Notes under the pieces: model-generated
The model's database searches: none
The model's input: only the letters and a program-made list of their open reading frames with translations
Told to the model about the DNA's origin: nothing
Position numbers and translations under genes: made by a program
In this document: one piece after another, positions 16,616 through 25,143 of the stretch
Position numbering within the stretch: the stretch's first letter is position 1
Layout of the letters: the number at the start of each line of letters is the position of its first letter
From: Phytohabitans rumicis
GTDB lineage: Bacteria > Actinomycetota > Actinomycetes > Mycobacteriales > Micromonosporaceae
Assembly (NCBI RefSeq): GCF_011764445.1
Contig: NZ_BLPG01000001.1
Location: forward strand, 9,415,316 to 9,479,315
Reading direction: 5' to 3'
DNA length: 64,000 nt

Positions 16616-18748
16616 GTGGCCCGCGTGGCGGCAGACGGGACCCTCGGCGTCGACTTCGGCACGACCCATACCGTTGCGGCGCTCACCGGTGCGGCCGGCC
16701 GCGTGCAGCCCATCCTGTTCGACGCCAACCTGCTGCTGCCGTCGGCGGTCTACGGCGCCGCGGACGGCGCTCTGCTGGTGGGCCGGGACGCGGAGCGCAC
16801 CGCCCGGCTCGACCCGGCACGCTACGAGCCGAACCCGAAGCGCCGCGTCGACGAGCGGACCGTGCTGCTGGGGGAGCGCGAGTTCCGGGTGGTCGACCTC
16901 GTCGCCGCGCTGCTGCGGCGGGTCGGCGACGAGGCGGCCCGGGTCGCCGGCGCATTGCCCGGAAGGCTGGTGCTGACCCACCCGGCGCACTGGGCCGCCA
17001 GTCGCCGCGCGGTGCTCACCGAGGCGGCCGAGGTGGCCGGCCTGCCGGCGCCGGCCATGGTGCCCGAGCCGGTCGCCGCCGCGGCCTACTTCTCCACGAC
17101 GCTGGGCCGGACAGTGCCGCCCGAAAAGCTCCTCATCGTGTACGACCTGGGCGGCGGGACGTTCGACACCAGCGTCCTGCGGCAGCGGCCGGGCGGCGGG
17201 TGGGAGGTGCTGGCGAGCGCCGGCCTCGACGACGTGGGCGGCCTGGACCTCGACGCCGCCCTTGTCGGTCAGTTGCGCGGTAGCGTCGGCGGCGCCGACC
17301 CGGATCGCTGGCGGCACCTCGTCGAGCCGGGCGGCGACGAGGTCGCCCAGCGCCGCAGCCTGACCTTCTGGCAGGACGTGCGGGCCGCGAAGGAGCAGTT
17401 GTCGCGCAGCTCTTCGGCGCTGGTACGCGTGCCGCTGTTCGAGACCGACGCCATCGTCACCCGCGAGGAGTTCGAGCGGGCCGCCCGGCCGTACCTGGAG
17501 CGCACCGTCGACCTGACCGCGGCGACGCTGCAGCGCGCCGGTGGCCGTCCGGACCAGGTCGCCGGGGTGTTCCTGGTCGGCGGGTCGAGCCGGATCCCGC
17601 TCGTCGGCACACTGCTGCACCGGCGGCTGCTGGTGGCGCCCACGGTGATCGAGCAGCCGGAGCTGGTGGTCGCGCTGGGCAGCCTGGCGGGCGCCAGCGC
17701 GGCCGAGCCTGGCGCCGCCGGGTCGACCAATGCCGGGTCGCCGCACCACGGTCCGGCGGCGCCGGACACTTCGCCGCCGCCGAGCATGGCGCCGCCGGTA
17801 CCGCCGGCGCCGGTGCGGGTGGTGCGGCACCGGGTCTGGCGGCTGCCGGCGGTGTCGGTCGCCCTCGTCGCCGCCATCCTCGTCGGGCTGTACGGCTGGC
17901 AAGCGTGGTCGGCGGCCGGCCGGGCCGGCGACGGCAACCGGCCGGACGGCGCCGGCGCCACCAGCGGTCAGGCCGCCGGGCCGGACGGCGAGCAGCGAGT
18001 CCAGGTCGACCGGGCGGTGTGGTACACCGGGCTCAAGGTGACCGTCGGCACCGTCAGCCACCGCCCGAACCGCCAGCCGCCACTAGTCGTCGACGTCCGG
18101 CTGGACAACCAGTCCGGTGAGCAGTACGACCTGTGGCGGCTCAAGGTCTTCGTGCAGACCGGCAGCCGGTACGTCGAAGGCGCGGTGACCGAGTCGAACC
18201 CGGTGCCGTCCGGCGCGGCCAGCGACTACCACCTGGAGTTCCCGGTCGATCGGCTGGACGGCCCGCTCGCCGCCGCCGCACTCGTCTTCGGTCGGGGCGA
18301 GGAGGCACGGTCGGTGCTGCCGCTCGGCACCGGCAAGGCGGTCACCAACGAGCCCCGCGTGGTGCTCACCGACCTACGGATCACCCACCGGGACCTGGAG
18401 TTGGCGTTCACCAGCTGCGATCTGCGGGCCGACTTCTCCGCCCGGCACCGACAGGCAGCCCGGGGGTACGCCGTCGTCGGTTGCCGGTTCGACGTGCGGT
18501 ACACGGGACGGGGCCTGCACTGGTTCCGGGTGGAGCATCTGCGGCTCAAGCTGCCCGACGGAACGCTCACCAGCGCCCCCGAGCCGCCCTACGAGCTGAT
18601 GACCGACAACGTCGTACATCCCGGTGTGTACGTCGGGTTCGCCGTCAAGTGGCCGGCACCCGGCCGGTACGTGCTGCAGGTGGTCGACCCGCACGACGAC
18701 GAGAAGGCGTCGGCGGCCAACACCCGGGACGTGCCCTTCACGCTGTGA
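16616..18748 (+). CDS. Hsp70-family ATPase fused to membrane anchor and C-terminal beta domain
   Basis: A ~710-residue protein. Residues ~8-370 form a DnaK-like ATPase: phosphate 1 motif LGVDFGTTHTV, connect/phosphate 2 IVYDLGGGTFDTSVL, adenosine motif FLVGGSSRIPLVG. A Pro/Ala linker and one membrane segment (VSVALVAAILVGLYGW, ~408-428) follow. The last ~280 residues are beta-rich (VVDVRLDNQSGEQYDLW, a DUF4352-like look) and would lie outside the cell. No Hsp70 substrate-binding domain is present. GTG 16616 starts just before the ATPase; GTG 16625 is also possible. It converges on a TIR-protein gene. A membrane sensor or assembly ATPase is plausible. Confidence 0.82.
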   Translation: MARVAADGTLGVDFGTTHTVAALTGAAGRVQPILFDANLLLPSAVYGAADGALLVGRDAERTARLDPARYEPNPKRRVDERTVLLGEREFRVVDLVAALLRRVGDEAARVAGALPGRLVLTHPAHWAASRRAVLTEAAEVAGLPAPAMVPEPVAAAAYFSTTLGRTVPPEKLLIVYDLGGGTFDTSVLRQRPGGGWEVLASAGLDDVGGLDLDAALVGQLRGSVGGADPDRWRHLVEPGGDEVAQRRSLTFWQDVRAAKEQLSRSSSALVRVPLFETDAIVTREEFERAARPYLERTVDLTAATLQRAGGRPDQVAGVFLVGGSSRIPLVGTLLHRRLLVAPTVIEQPELVVALGSLAGASAAEPGAAGSTNAGSPHHGPAAPDTSPPPSMAPPVPPAPVRVVRHRVWRLPAVSVALVAAILVGLYGWQAWSAAGRAGDGNRPDGAGATSGQAAGPDGEQRVQVDRAVWYTGLKVTVGTVSHRPNRQPPLVVDVRLDNQSGEQYDLWRLKVFVQTGSRYVEGAVTESNPVPSGAASDYHLEFPVDRLDGPLAAAALVFGRGEEARSVLPLGTGKAVTNEPRVVLTDLRITHRDLELAFTSCDLRADFSARHRQAARGYAVVGCRFDVRYTGRGLHWFRVEHLRLKLPDGTLTSAPEPPYELMTDNVVHPGVYVGFAVKWPAPGRYVLQVVDPHDDEKASAANTRDVPFTL

Positions 18749-18770
18749 CCCCCGGCGCCCCTTTCTCCGC

Positions 18771-18850
18771 CGATCAAGGGCAAAAGGTCGTGCTTCGATC
18801 TCTGATCCACGACCGTATGCCCATGATCGACGTACTTTTCCTTGATCGCC
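18771..18850. repeat. Palindromic repeat B, copy 1
   Basis: It starts CGATCAAGGGCAAAAGGTCG and folds onto CACGACCGTATGCCCATGATC (about 18 of 21 paired). It ends with TCCTTGATCG. The first 20 bases match copy 2 at 23048 closely. It lies between convergent Hsp70 and TIR genes and could serve as terminator for both. Confidence 0.6.
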
Positions 18851-18887
18851 GAAAGGCGATTTGGCGAATGGTTCGTTGGCTCGCCAA

Positions 18888-19808
18888 TTAGTCGCCGAAC
18901 GGTCGTATGCCCTCCCATTTCTCGGAAAGCGGCATGCCAATATCCTGCGCCGCGTGGACGATGCGCCGCCGGGCAATGATCGAAAGGCGCCCGTAAAGCT
19001 CGTCGGCGAACGCTTGGCGGGCCGGCAAAGGCTCGCCTCCCTTGATCACGGCGATCACGGCGTCGCGTTGGTAGTTGGAGTTGTCGATCGACAGGGCGAG
19101 CGGCAGCACCAGGTCGGAGGAGATGCCGGCGCGGATGAGCGCCTGGGCGACCCGGTGCAGCCGCTGGCGGGTGATGTTCGCCCGCGGCTCGCCGCTTCGC
19201 TCATGCAGCGCGGACAGATCCTCCTCGCGGCCCGCTTTGATCAAGGCGAGGATGACGTCGTCGGGCACCTCTTCGGGGCTGGTTACCAGCCGTTCCAGTT
19301 GCGCGTCGGCATCGGCGGCGGCCTGCTCCACGCGGGCCTCGGCCGCCCGCTCGACCAGGGCGGTCGCGAGCCGGTAATTGTCGTGATTGCCCGTCGCGAC
19401 CGCGTCGAGGAACGCCGTCATGGACGAGCGCGAGGAAAGGTCGCCGATGATTGACGCCCGCATGGGCTCGAATACGTCAGCCAGGGCGACGCCGAGCCGC
19501 AGCACGTAGGTGGGCTTTTCCGCCGCCCAGAAGCAGGCCCACTCGGCCGCCATCCACGGCCGGGTGCTGAATTGGGGGGTCAGCACGGTCACGATCGCGG
19601 CACAGTCCACGATGGCGGATCGGATGTCCGGCAGCCAATGGTCGCCTGGTCGAAGATCGTCGGCGTCGAGAAAGACGTCCCCGACTCCGGCCCGTCCGAG
19701 GATGTCGCGCAGCACCTTCGCCACGATCGTGTCGTACGCGGCATGGCTGAGGAAGATCTTGCGGCCCGCGGAGGTCGTCGGCATGGTCCATTTTGGATAG
19801 TCCTGCAT
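18888..19808 (-). CDS. TIR domain protein with C-terminal helical domain
   Basis: A 306-residue protein. Residues ~16-145 are a TIR domain: KIFLSHAAYDTIVAKVLRDI (strand A/helix A), DVFLDADDLRPGDHWLPDI (BB-loop area), VTVLTPQFSTRPWMAAEWAC. Glu89 in MAAEW is the expected NADase glutamate. The remaining ~160 residues are helical, without a recognised domain. Bacterial TIR proteins commonly cleave NAD+ in antiphage or conflict systems. The gene follows the CPA1 antiporter gene by 29 bp on the same strand and converges on Hsp70 protein 1. No other defence gene is evident, so the role is inferred. Confidence 0.82.
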   Translation of the reverse strand: MQDYPKWTMPTTSAGRKIFLSHAAYDTIVAKVLRDILGRAGVGDVFLDADDLRPGDHWLPDIRSAIVDCAAIVTVLTPQFSTRPWMAAEWACFWAAEKPTYVLRLGVALADVFEPMRASIIGDLSSRSSMTAFLDAVATGNHDNYRLATALVERAAEARVEQAAADADAQLERLVTSPEEVPDDVILALIKAGREEDLSALHERSGEPRANITRQRLHRVAQALIRAGISSDLVLPLALSIDNSNYQRDAVIAVIKGGEPLPARQAFADELYGRLSIIARRRIVHAAQDIGMPLSEKWEGIRPFGD

Positions 19809-19837
19809 GTACCCGCCATCCCCTGATCGGGTTCGGG

Positions 19838-21391
19838 TCAGTCGCCCGGGTTGTCGGCGAGGCTGGCGTCCTCCAGGTCGAGGGTCCGTTGCAGCCGGCG
19901 CCGGGTGGTCTCGGTGATGAGCGCGGTCTCGTGCAGCCTATGCAGTTCCCGGCTCTCCACCGCGATCAGCTCCCGCCGCACCTTGCGGTACGTGGGCTCG
20001 ATCGAGTCCTCGGCCTCGCCGGATGGGTGGACCTGCTCGACGCGGGCGTTCAGCGACCGTCGTAGCCGGCGGCTGACCGCGTCGGGGACCGCCTGCAGGT
20101 CGTCGAGTTCGTCCAGGCGGTCGCGGGCGGCGCGGGCCATGTGCAGCCGGGCGGTGGCGTCCTCGTCGCGGGCGCGCTGCGGGGTGACGGCGATGCCGGC
20201 GCGGCGTACCAGCGGGCCGAGGCTGAATCCCTGGACCGTCAACGTCAGCACGATGACCGCGGTGGTGATGGTCAACACCAGCCCGCGATGTGCCAGCGGG
20301 GCGCCGTCGTCGGTGGTCAGCGGGATGGACAGGGCCGCGGCCAGCGGCAGCACGCCCCGCGCGCCGGCCCAGGAGACCACCGCGGGCGCCGCCCACGGCG
20401 GCCGGCTGCGCGGGCGCATGACCAGGGACAGCGGAAACACCCACAGCGCCCGGACCGCCAGCAGGGTGGCCGCGATCGCGAGCACCTGCCACGGCAGGTC
20501 ACCCAGCGAGCCGTTCAGGTCGTCCAGGAGCGCCGGCAGCGCCAGCCCGATCAGGCTGAACACGACGCTCTCCAGCAGGAAGACCACGGTGCCGTACACG
20601 GCGTGCAGTTGCAGGCGGATGCCGGCGTTCGTCAGGTGCGGTGCGAGGCCGCCGAGGATGACGCTGGCGACCACGACGGCGGTCACGCCGGACACGTGCA
20701 ACGCCTCGGCGGCCACGTAGGCGGCGTACGGGGTGACCAGCGCGATCACCGTCTCCAGGATCGGGTCCTCGGTGCGCCGCCGGATCAGGGCGACGCCGGC
20801 CGCCACGACCGCACCCACCGCGACGCCACCCCCAGCCAGCAGCGCGAACTGCCCGGCACCCCACGCCCAGGACACCGCGCCGCCCGCGACGGCCGCGGCC
20901 ACCGCGACGCGTACCAGGACCAGGCTGGTGGCGTCGTTGAACAGGCTCTCGGCCTGGATCAGGGTCTGCACCCGCGCGGGCAGCGGCAGGCGTCGCCCGA
21001 GCGCGGTCACCGCGACCGGGTCGGTGCTGGCCAGGACCGCGCCCAGCACAAACGCCATCGACCCGGACAGCGGCGTCACCGCCACGGCGATCGCGCCCAC
21101 CGCGGCGGCCGAGGCCAGGACAAGACCGATCGCGAGTACGGCCACCGGCCGCCACACGGCGCGCAGCTCCCGCCAGGACAGATCCTCGCCGGCGGCGTAC
21201 AGCAGCGGGGGCAGCACCACCAGGGACACGATCTCCGGGCTGACCTGCACGGCCGGCACCCCGGGCAGCAGGCCCACGACGACGCCGGCCACCACGAGCA
21301 GGGAAGGCGCCGGCAGGCGCAGCCGGCGGGCCGACACCGCGACGACGGTGGCGAGCGCCACCAACACCAGAACCGCCTCGAAGCTACGCAC
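19838..21391 (-). CDS. Cation:proton antiporter, CPA1/NhaP type
   Basis: A 517-residue membrane protein with about twelve hydrophobic helices. The CPA1 core motif is GAVLASTDPVAVTALGRRL (transmembrane ASP- region) and IQAESLFNDATSLVLVRVAV, holding the conserved ND pair. The C-terminal ~110 residues are hydrophilic and helical (LHMARAARDRLDELDDLQ). It exchanges Na+ or K+ for H+ across the membrane. The TIR gene lies 29 bp downstream and an esterase gene upstream on the same strand, so the three could be one transcript. Confidence 0.9.
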   Translation of the reverse strand: MRSFEAVLVLVALATVVAVSARRLRLPAPSLLVVAGVVVGLLPGVPAVQVSPEIVSLVVLPPLLYAAGEDLSWRELRAVWRPVAVLAIGLVLASAAAVGAIAVAVTPLSGSMAFVLGAVLASTDPVAVTALGRRLPLPARVQTLIQAESLFNDATSLVLVRVAVAAAVAGGAVSWAWGAGQFALLAGGGVAVGAVVAAGVALIRRRTEDPILETVIALVTPYAAYVAAEALHVSGVTAVVVASVILGGLAPHLTNAGIRLQLHAVYGTVVFLLESVVFSLIGLALPALLDDLNGSLGDLPWQVLAIAATLLAVRALWVFPLSLVMRPRSRPPWAAPAVVSWAGARGVLPLAAALSIPLTTDDGAPLAHRGLVLTITTAVIVLTLTVQGFSLGPLVRRAGIAVTPQRARDEDATARLHMARAARDRLDELDDLQAVPDAVSRRLRRSLNARVEQVHPSGEAEDSIEPTYRKVRRELIAVESRELHRLHETALITETTRRRLQRTLDLEDASLADNPGD

Positions 21392-21448
21392 CGGAGCCTT
21401 CCCGCCGACGTGATCGCCGTCAGGTTAGCCCGCGCCCGGACGCCGGAT

Positions 21449-22405
21449 TCATGGCTTGGCGTGCAAGGCGTCCCGCAGCGTGGTGGCGGCCTGGTTGATG
21501 GCGGCCGTGGCGGCGCTCGTGTCGCGCAGGGCGTTGAGCATCACGAAGTCGTGGATGATGCCCTGGTACCGCACCGCGGTCACCGGCACGCCGGCCTGCC
21601 GCAGCTTGTTGGCGTACGCCTCGCCCTCGTCGCGCAGGACGTCGGCCTCGGCGGTGATGACGAGGGCCGGCGGCAGGCCGGTCAGGTCGTCGAGGCTGGC
21701 GCGCAGCGGCGACGCGGTGATCTCGGCACGCTGCGCCGGGTCGGTCGTGTACTGGTCCCAGAACCACCGCATGGCGTCCCGGCGCAGGAAGTAGCCCTCC
21801 CCGAAGCGGCGGTACGACGGCGTGTCGAACGCGGCGTCGGTCACCGGGTAGAAGAGCACCTGCTGCACGAACTGGACCCCGCCGCGCCGCTTGGCCAGCA
21901 CGGTGAGCGCCGCGCTCATGTTGCCGCCGACGCTGTCGCCGGCGATCGCGATCCGGGCCGGGTCGAGCCCGTGCGCGGCCCCGGACCCGGCGATCCAGGT
22001 GGCGACCGCGTAGCTCTCCTCGATCGCGGTGGGGTACTTGGCCTCGGGGGACAGGCTGTAGTTCGGGAACACGACCGCGGCGTCCGCGCCCACGGCCAGC
22101 TCGCGGACGAGGCGGTCGTGCGTGTGCGCGTTGCCGAACACCCAGCCCGCGCCGTGGATGTAGAGGATCGCCGGCAACGTCCCGCTGGCCCCGGCCGGGC
22201 GCACGATCCGTACCGACACGCCGCCGCCCGGCCCGCCCGGCACGGTCAGGTCCTCGACGTCCACCGCCGGCTTGTCCACCTCGCCGGCCTGCACCTCGTC
22301 GACCGTCGCGCGGCCCGCCACCGGGCCCAGGTCGAACAGGTAGGGCGGGTTGGCGGTCGCGTCCGCGAACTCCTGGGCCGCCGGCTCCAGCACGATGTCG
22401 CTCAT
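21449..22405 (-). CDS. Alpha/beta hydrolase, HSL-type esterase
   Basis: A 318-residue carboxylesterase of the hormone-sensitive-lipase family. The oxyanion motif is YIHGAGWVFG, the nucleophile elbow GDSVGGNMS, the acid EADVLRDEGE and the histidine GIIHDF. ATG 22405 was preferred over ATG 22411 because GGGAG lies one base before the latter but ~6 bases before the former. The gene is divergent from the MarR/OhrR-like regulator, which probably controls it. The physiological ester is unknown. Confidence 0.88.
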   Translation of the reverse strand: MSDIVLEPAAQEFADATANPPYLFDLGPVAGRATVDEVQAGEVDKPAVDVEDLTVPGGPGGGVSVRIVRPAGASGTLPAILYIHGAGWVFGNAHTHDRLVRELAVGADAAVVFPNYSLSPEAKYPTAIEESYAVATWIAGSGAAHGLDPARIAIAGDSVGGNMSAALTVLAKRRGGVQFVQQVLFYPVTDAAFDTPSYRRFGEGYFLRRDAMRWFWDQYTTDPAQRAEITASPLRASLDDLTGLPPALVITAEADVLRDEGEAYANKLRQAGVPVTAVRYQGIIHDFVMLNALRDTSAATAAINQAATTLRDALHAKP

Positions 22406-22469
22406 CGTCATCTCCCATCGGGTTGACCATCTGCTGCCGAAACCTAGCCCACGATTACCTCGTGCACAA

Positions 22470-22494
22470 GATAAACGTGTACGTGATAACGTTT
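22470..22494. promoter_or_regulatory. Putative MarR/OhrR-like operator region
   Basis: Between the divergent esterase and MarR genes the AT-richer stretch holds AAACGT (22473-22478) and ACGTTT (22489-22494) as inverted arms, and a GATAA direct repeat. It lies just upstream of the regulator's ATG. Binding is inferred from position. Confidence 0.4.
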
Positions 22495-22499
22495 GTCAC

Positions 22500-22949
22500 A
22501 TGACCACCGAGGTGCACGTGTCCGACTCGCTCGCGCTGGACGACCAGCTCTGCTTCGCCCTCTACGCGGCGTCGCGCGCGGTGACCGGCGTGTACCGGCC
22601 GCTGCTGGACGAGCTCGGCTTGACGTACCCGCAGTACCTCGTGCTGCTGGTGCTGTGGGGCCGGGGGAGCAGCCCGGTCAAGGACCTCGCCGCGGCCCTG
22701 CACCTCGACTACGGCACGTTGACGCCGCTGCTCAAGCGGCTGGAGTCCGCCGGATTCGTCCGCCGCGAACGCCGCAAGGGCGACGAGCGCACCGTCGACA
22801 TCGTGCTCACCGCCGACGGCAAGGCACTGCGCGACCGGGCCCGCCGCCTCCCGCCCGCGATCTCCCAGGCGATGGGCCTCACCACCGCCGAGGTGGACAC
22901 GCTGCGCGCCCTCCTCCGCAAGGTCAGCACCAACATCGCCACCCCGTAG
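22500..22949 (+). CDS. MarR-family regulator, OhrR-like
   Basis: A 149-residue winged-helix protein. LDDQLCFALYAASRAVTGVY with Cys18 matches the reactive-cysteine N-terminus of OhrR organic-peroxide sensors, followed by LDELGLTYPQYLVLLVLW. The recognition helix lies in LHLDYGTLTPLLKRLESAGF and the wing in RRERRKGDERTV. By family, oxidation of the Cys would release DNA. No ohr peroxidase gene is adjacent; the divergent neighbour is an esterase, so either the target set is different or the sensor has another electrophile ligand. Confidence 0.85.
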   Translation: MTTEVHVSDSLALDDQLCFALYAASRAVTGVYRPLLDELGLTYPQYLVLLVLWGRGSSPVKDLAAALHLDYGTLTPLLKRLESAGFVRRERRKGDERTVDIVLTADGKALRDRARRLPPAISQAMGLTTAEVDTLRALLRKVSTNIATP

Positions 22950-23021
22950 CCCTCGCACCCTCCCACGCGAGCCGTGCGCCCGGCGAGCGGCCCCCGCCGC
23001 GGCGCGTCAGCGCCGTGCCGT

Positions 23022-23132
23022 GGCGCGTCGATCAAGGCTTTGGCCGTCGATCAAGGGCATAGGGTCGTGGTTTGGAGATCAAAGCGCGGCCTTTCGCCCT
23101 TGATCGACGGGGAAGTCCTTGATCGACGCGCC
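23022..23132. repeat. Nested palindromic repeat B, copy 2
   Basis: The outer arms GGCGCGTCGATCAAGG (23022-23037) and CCTTGATCGACGCGCC (23117-23132) are perfectly complementary. The inner arms TCGATCAAGGGC (23047-23058) and GCCCTTGATCGA (23096-23107) are too. The inner part shares its first ~20 bases with copy 1 at 18771. It lies between the convergent MarR-type and HVHP-protein genes. Confidence 0.7.
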
Positions 23133-23197
23133 GCCGCAGGGCGCTGGCGCGCCCGCGCCCCTGGCGGGGCCTGCGCGGCGGGGCGGCGGGGGAGGCC

Positions 23198-24099
23198 CTA
23201 GTCGTGACCGTGGTCGGGGGTGGGGGTGGCGGCGGGGCCGCGGCGGCCGCCCCCGTGCCGGCCGCCGCGGTGAATTCCGCCGTCCGTACCGTGTCGCCGT
23301 GCTTGAAGTCCAGGTACAGCCGGTACGTGCCGGTCGACGGGACTTCGGCGTAGAAGGTGATCGCCGGTCCGGGGTCGGTGCTGGCCTCGTCCGGGTGGAC
23401 GTGCAGGTACGCCAGGTCGCCGTCGCGCAGCGCGACCAGGTGGCCGTACGCCCCGAGGTACGGCTGTAGGTCGGTCACCGGTTGGCCGGCGCGGGTCACG
23501 GTGAGGGTGAGCTTCGAGGACGTACCCGGGACGAGAGCTCCGGCCAGGGTGACCTGGTAGCCGTCGACGGCGGCGACCGGCGCGGGCGCGGGCACCGCGA
23601 CGGGCCGGTAGAGGCCGGCGGCCGGTACGTCGACGCCGAGCGTCAGGCCGCTGTCCCGGCCGGCCGGCTGGAAGTCGGCGAACACCCGGTACTGGCCGGG
23701 CGCGCCGGCGCGCAGCGGGATCGACCAGGTGCCGTCGGCGGCGAGTGTCGGGTGTACGTGCTGGAAGCCGGACAGGTCGCGGCGTACGACGATCAGGTGC
23801 AGGTCCTTCTCGTGGGTGGCCGTGTACCGGGTGACCGGCTGTCCGTCGGGGCCCAGCACGCGGAACGCGAACTGCGCCGGTGCGCCGGTGGCCAGCTCGC
23901 GGCTGGCCGGGACGAGCCGGTAGCCGTCCTGGGACACCTGCAGGCCACCGGGAACCCCTACGGCGGGCGCGGGATGGGCCGGGGCGGCGCCGCCGGCGAC
24001 GGGAGCCGGGTCGCCGACCAGGTTGCCGACGCCGAGGGCCGCGCCGAACACGGCCACCAAGCCGAGTGCGTATCCGCCGAGCTTGATCGAGGTTCGCAT
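23198..24099 (-). pseudogene. Exported HVHP-motif protein, one-base frameshift near C-terminus
   Basis: The N-terminal signal/anchor (IKLGGYALGLVAVFGAALGVG) precedes two similar beta-sandwich modules, each ending with a histidine motif: DLSGFQHVHPTLAADG and GDLAYLHVHPDEAST. The His motifs suggest metal binding (copper-type), which is inferred. As given, the frame runs 55 codons past the natural end into repeat B. Adding one base in the GGGG at 23234-23237 (CCCC on the coding strand) gives the terminus APAATPTPDHGHD and a stop at 23198, with an His-Asp tail suited to metal binding. The restored length is about 300 residues. Confidence 0.7.
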
Positions 24100-24130
24100 G
24101 GCGTCATGCTACCTATACCGGGTGGGGGTA

Positions 24131-25063
24131 TCAAGTCGGCCGTCCGCGATGCGCCTGAGGACTCACCCCGCGTACCCGTTTGAAGGCGGCACTCAGCGCG
24201 AAACCGCTGCTGTAGCCGACCCGGTGAGCCACCGCGGCGACGGTGGCGTCCGGCTCGCGGAGCAGGTCGGCCGCGAGCGCCAGCCGCCAGTTGGTCAGGT
24301 ACGCCATCGGCGGCTCGCCGACCAGTTCGGTGAAGCGCCGGGCCAGCGCGGCCCGGGACAGGCCGAGCCGGCCGGCGAGCCCGGCCACGGTCCACGGGTG
24401 CTCCGGGTGGTTGTGCAGCATCCGCAGGGCCCGCCCGACGACCGGGTCGGCCTGGGCGCGGAACCAGCCCGGCGCCGTCTCGCCGCGCGCGAACCAGGCC
24501 CGCAGGACCGCGATCAGCAGCAGGTCCAGGAGCCGGTCCAGGACGGCCGACTGGCCCTGGTCGTCCTTGGTGATCTCGGTGGCGAGCAGCGGGATGAGCG
24601 GGCTGTCCCACTCGTCCGCGCGCAGCACCAGCAGCGGCGGCAGGGCGCGCAGCAGCCGTTCGGTGATCTCGCCGGTGCCCTGGTAGGTGCCGACCAGCAT
24701 CATCGAGGCGCCGTCGTCGCTGTTGCCCCAGGTGCGCACGCCGCGGTCCATCGCGATGGACAGGTCCTCGCCGTACAGGGTGGTGCAGCGCTCGTCCGGG
24801 TGGATGATCACCTGCGGCGGCGTGGCCGGGTCGTCGGCCACCGTGTACGGGTCCGGGCCGCACACGACCAGCACGTCGCCGGGGTCCAGCCGGACCGGGT
24901 CGCCGGTGTCGGGCAGCACCCAGGCGACGCCACGCACGATCGCCGCGACGGCCAGCGGCGCACGGTCCTGGATCCGCATCGACCACGGCGGGTCGAGCAG
25001 GACGCGGAGCAGGAACGCCTGCCGGGCGCGCGGCCCGTCGAGGAGGCCAGCGAGAGCGTCCAC
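24131..25063 (-). CDS. AraC-family regulator with cupin N-terminal domain
   Basis: A 310-residue protein. Residues ~1-190 are a cupin_6-type sensor (PPWSMRIQDRAPLAVAAIVRG and LDPGDVLVVCGPDPYTVADD). The C-terminal ~100 residues carry two HTH motifs: VAGLAGRLGLSRAALARRFT and AVAHRVGYSSGFALSAAFKR. This architecture commonly sits divergent to an NmrA-like NAD(P)H-binding gene, as here (starts 80 bp apart). It is likely the regulator of that gene. Confidence 0.88.
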   Translation of the reverse strand: MDALAGLLDGPRARQAFLLRVLLDPPWSMRIQDRAPLAVAAIVRGVAWVLPDTGDPVRLDPGDVLVVCGPDPYTVADDPATPPQVIIHPDERCTTLYGEDLSIAMDRGVRTWGNSDDGASMMLVGTYQGTGEITERLLRALPPLLVLRADEWDSPLIPLLATEITKDDQGQSAVLDRLLDLLLIAVLRAWFARGETAPGWFRAQADPVVGRALRMLHNHPEHPWTVAGLAGRLGLSRAALARRFTELVGEPPMAYLTNWRLALAADLLREPDATVAAVAHRVGYSSGFALSAAFKRVRGVSPQAHRGRPT

Positions 25064-25143
25064 CCGGCCAGGTTAGACGATCGCGTATGCGGCCGAGCTT
25101 CTCGACCATGGAGCGTCTCACCGGGCCGCGATGGAATCGGTCC

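Noticed and set aside
20141-22426. 761-codon plus-strand frame
   Set aside because: It is antisense to the antiporter and esterase genes and is made of low-complexity Arg/Gly/His residues.
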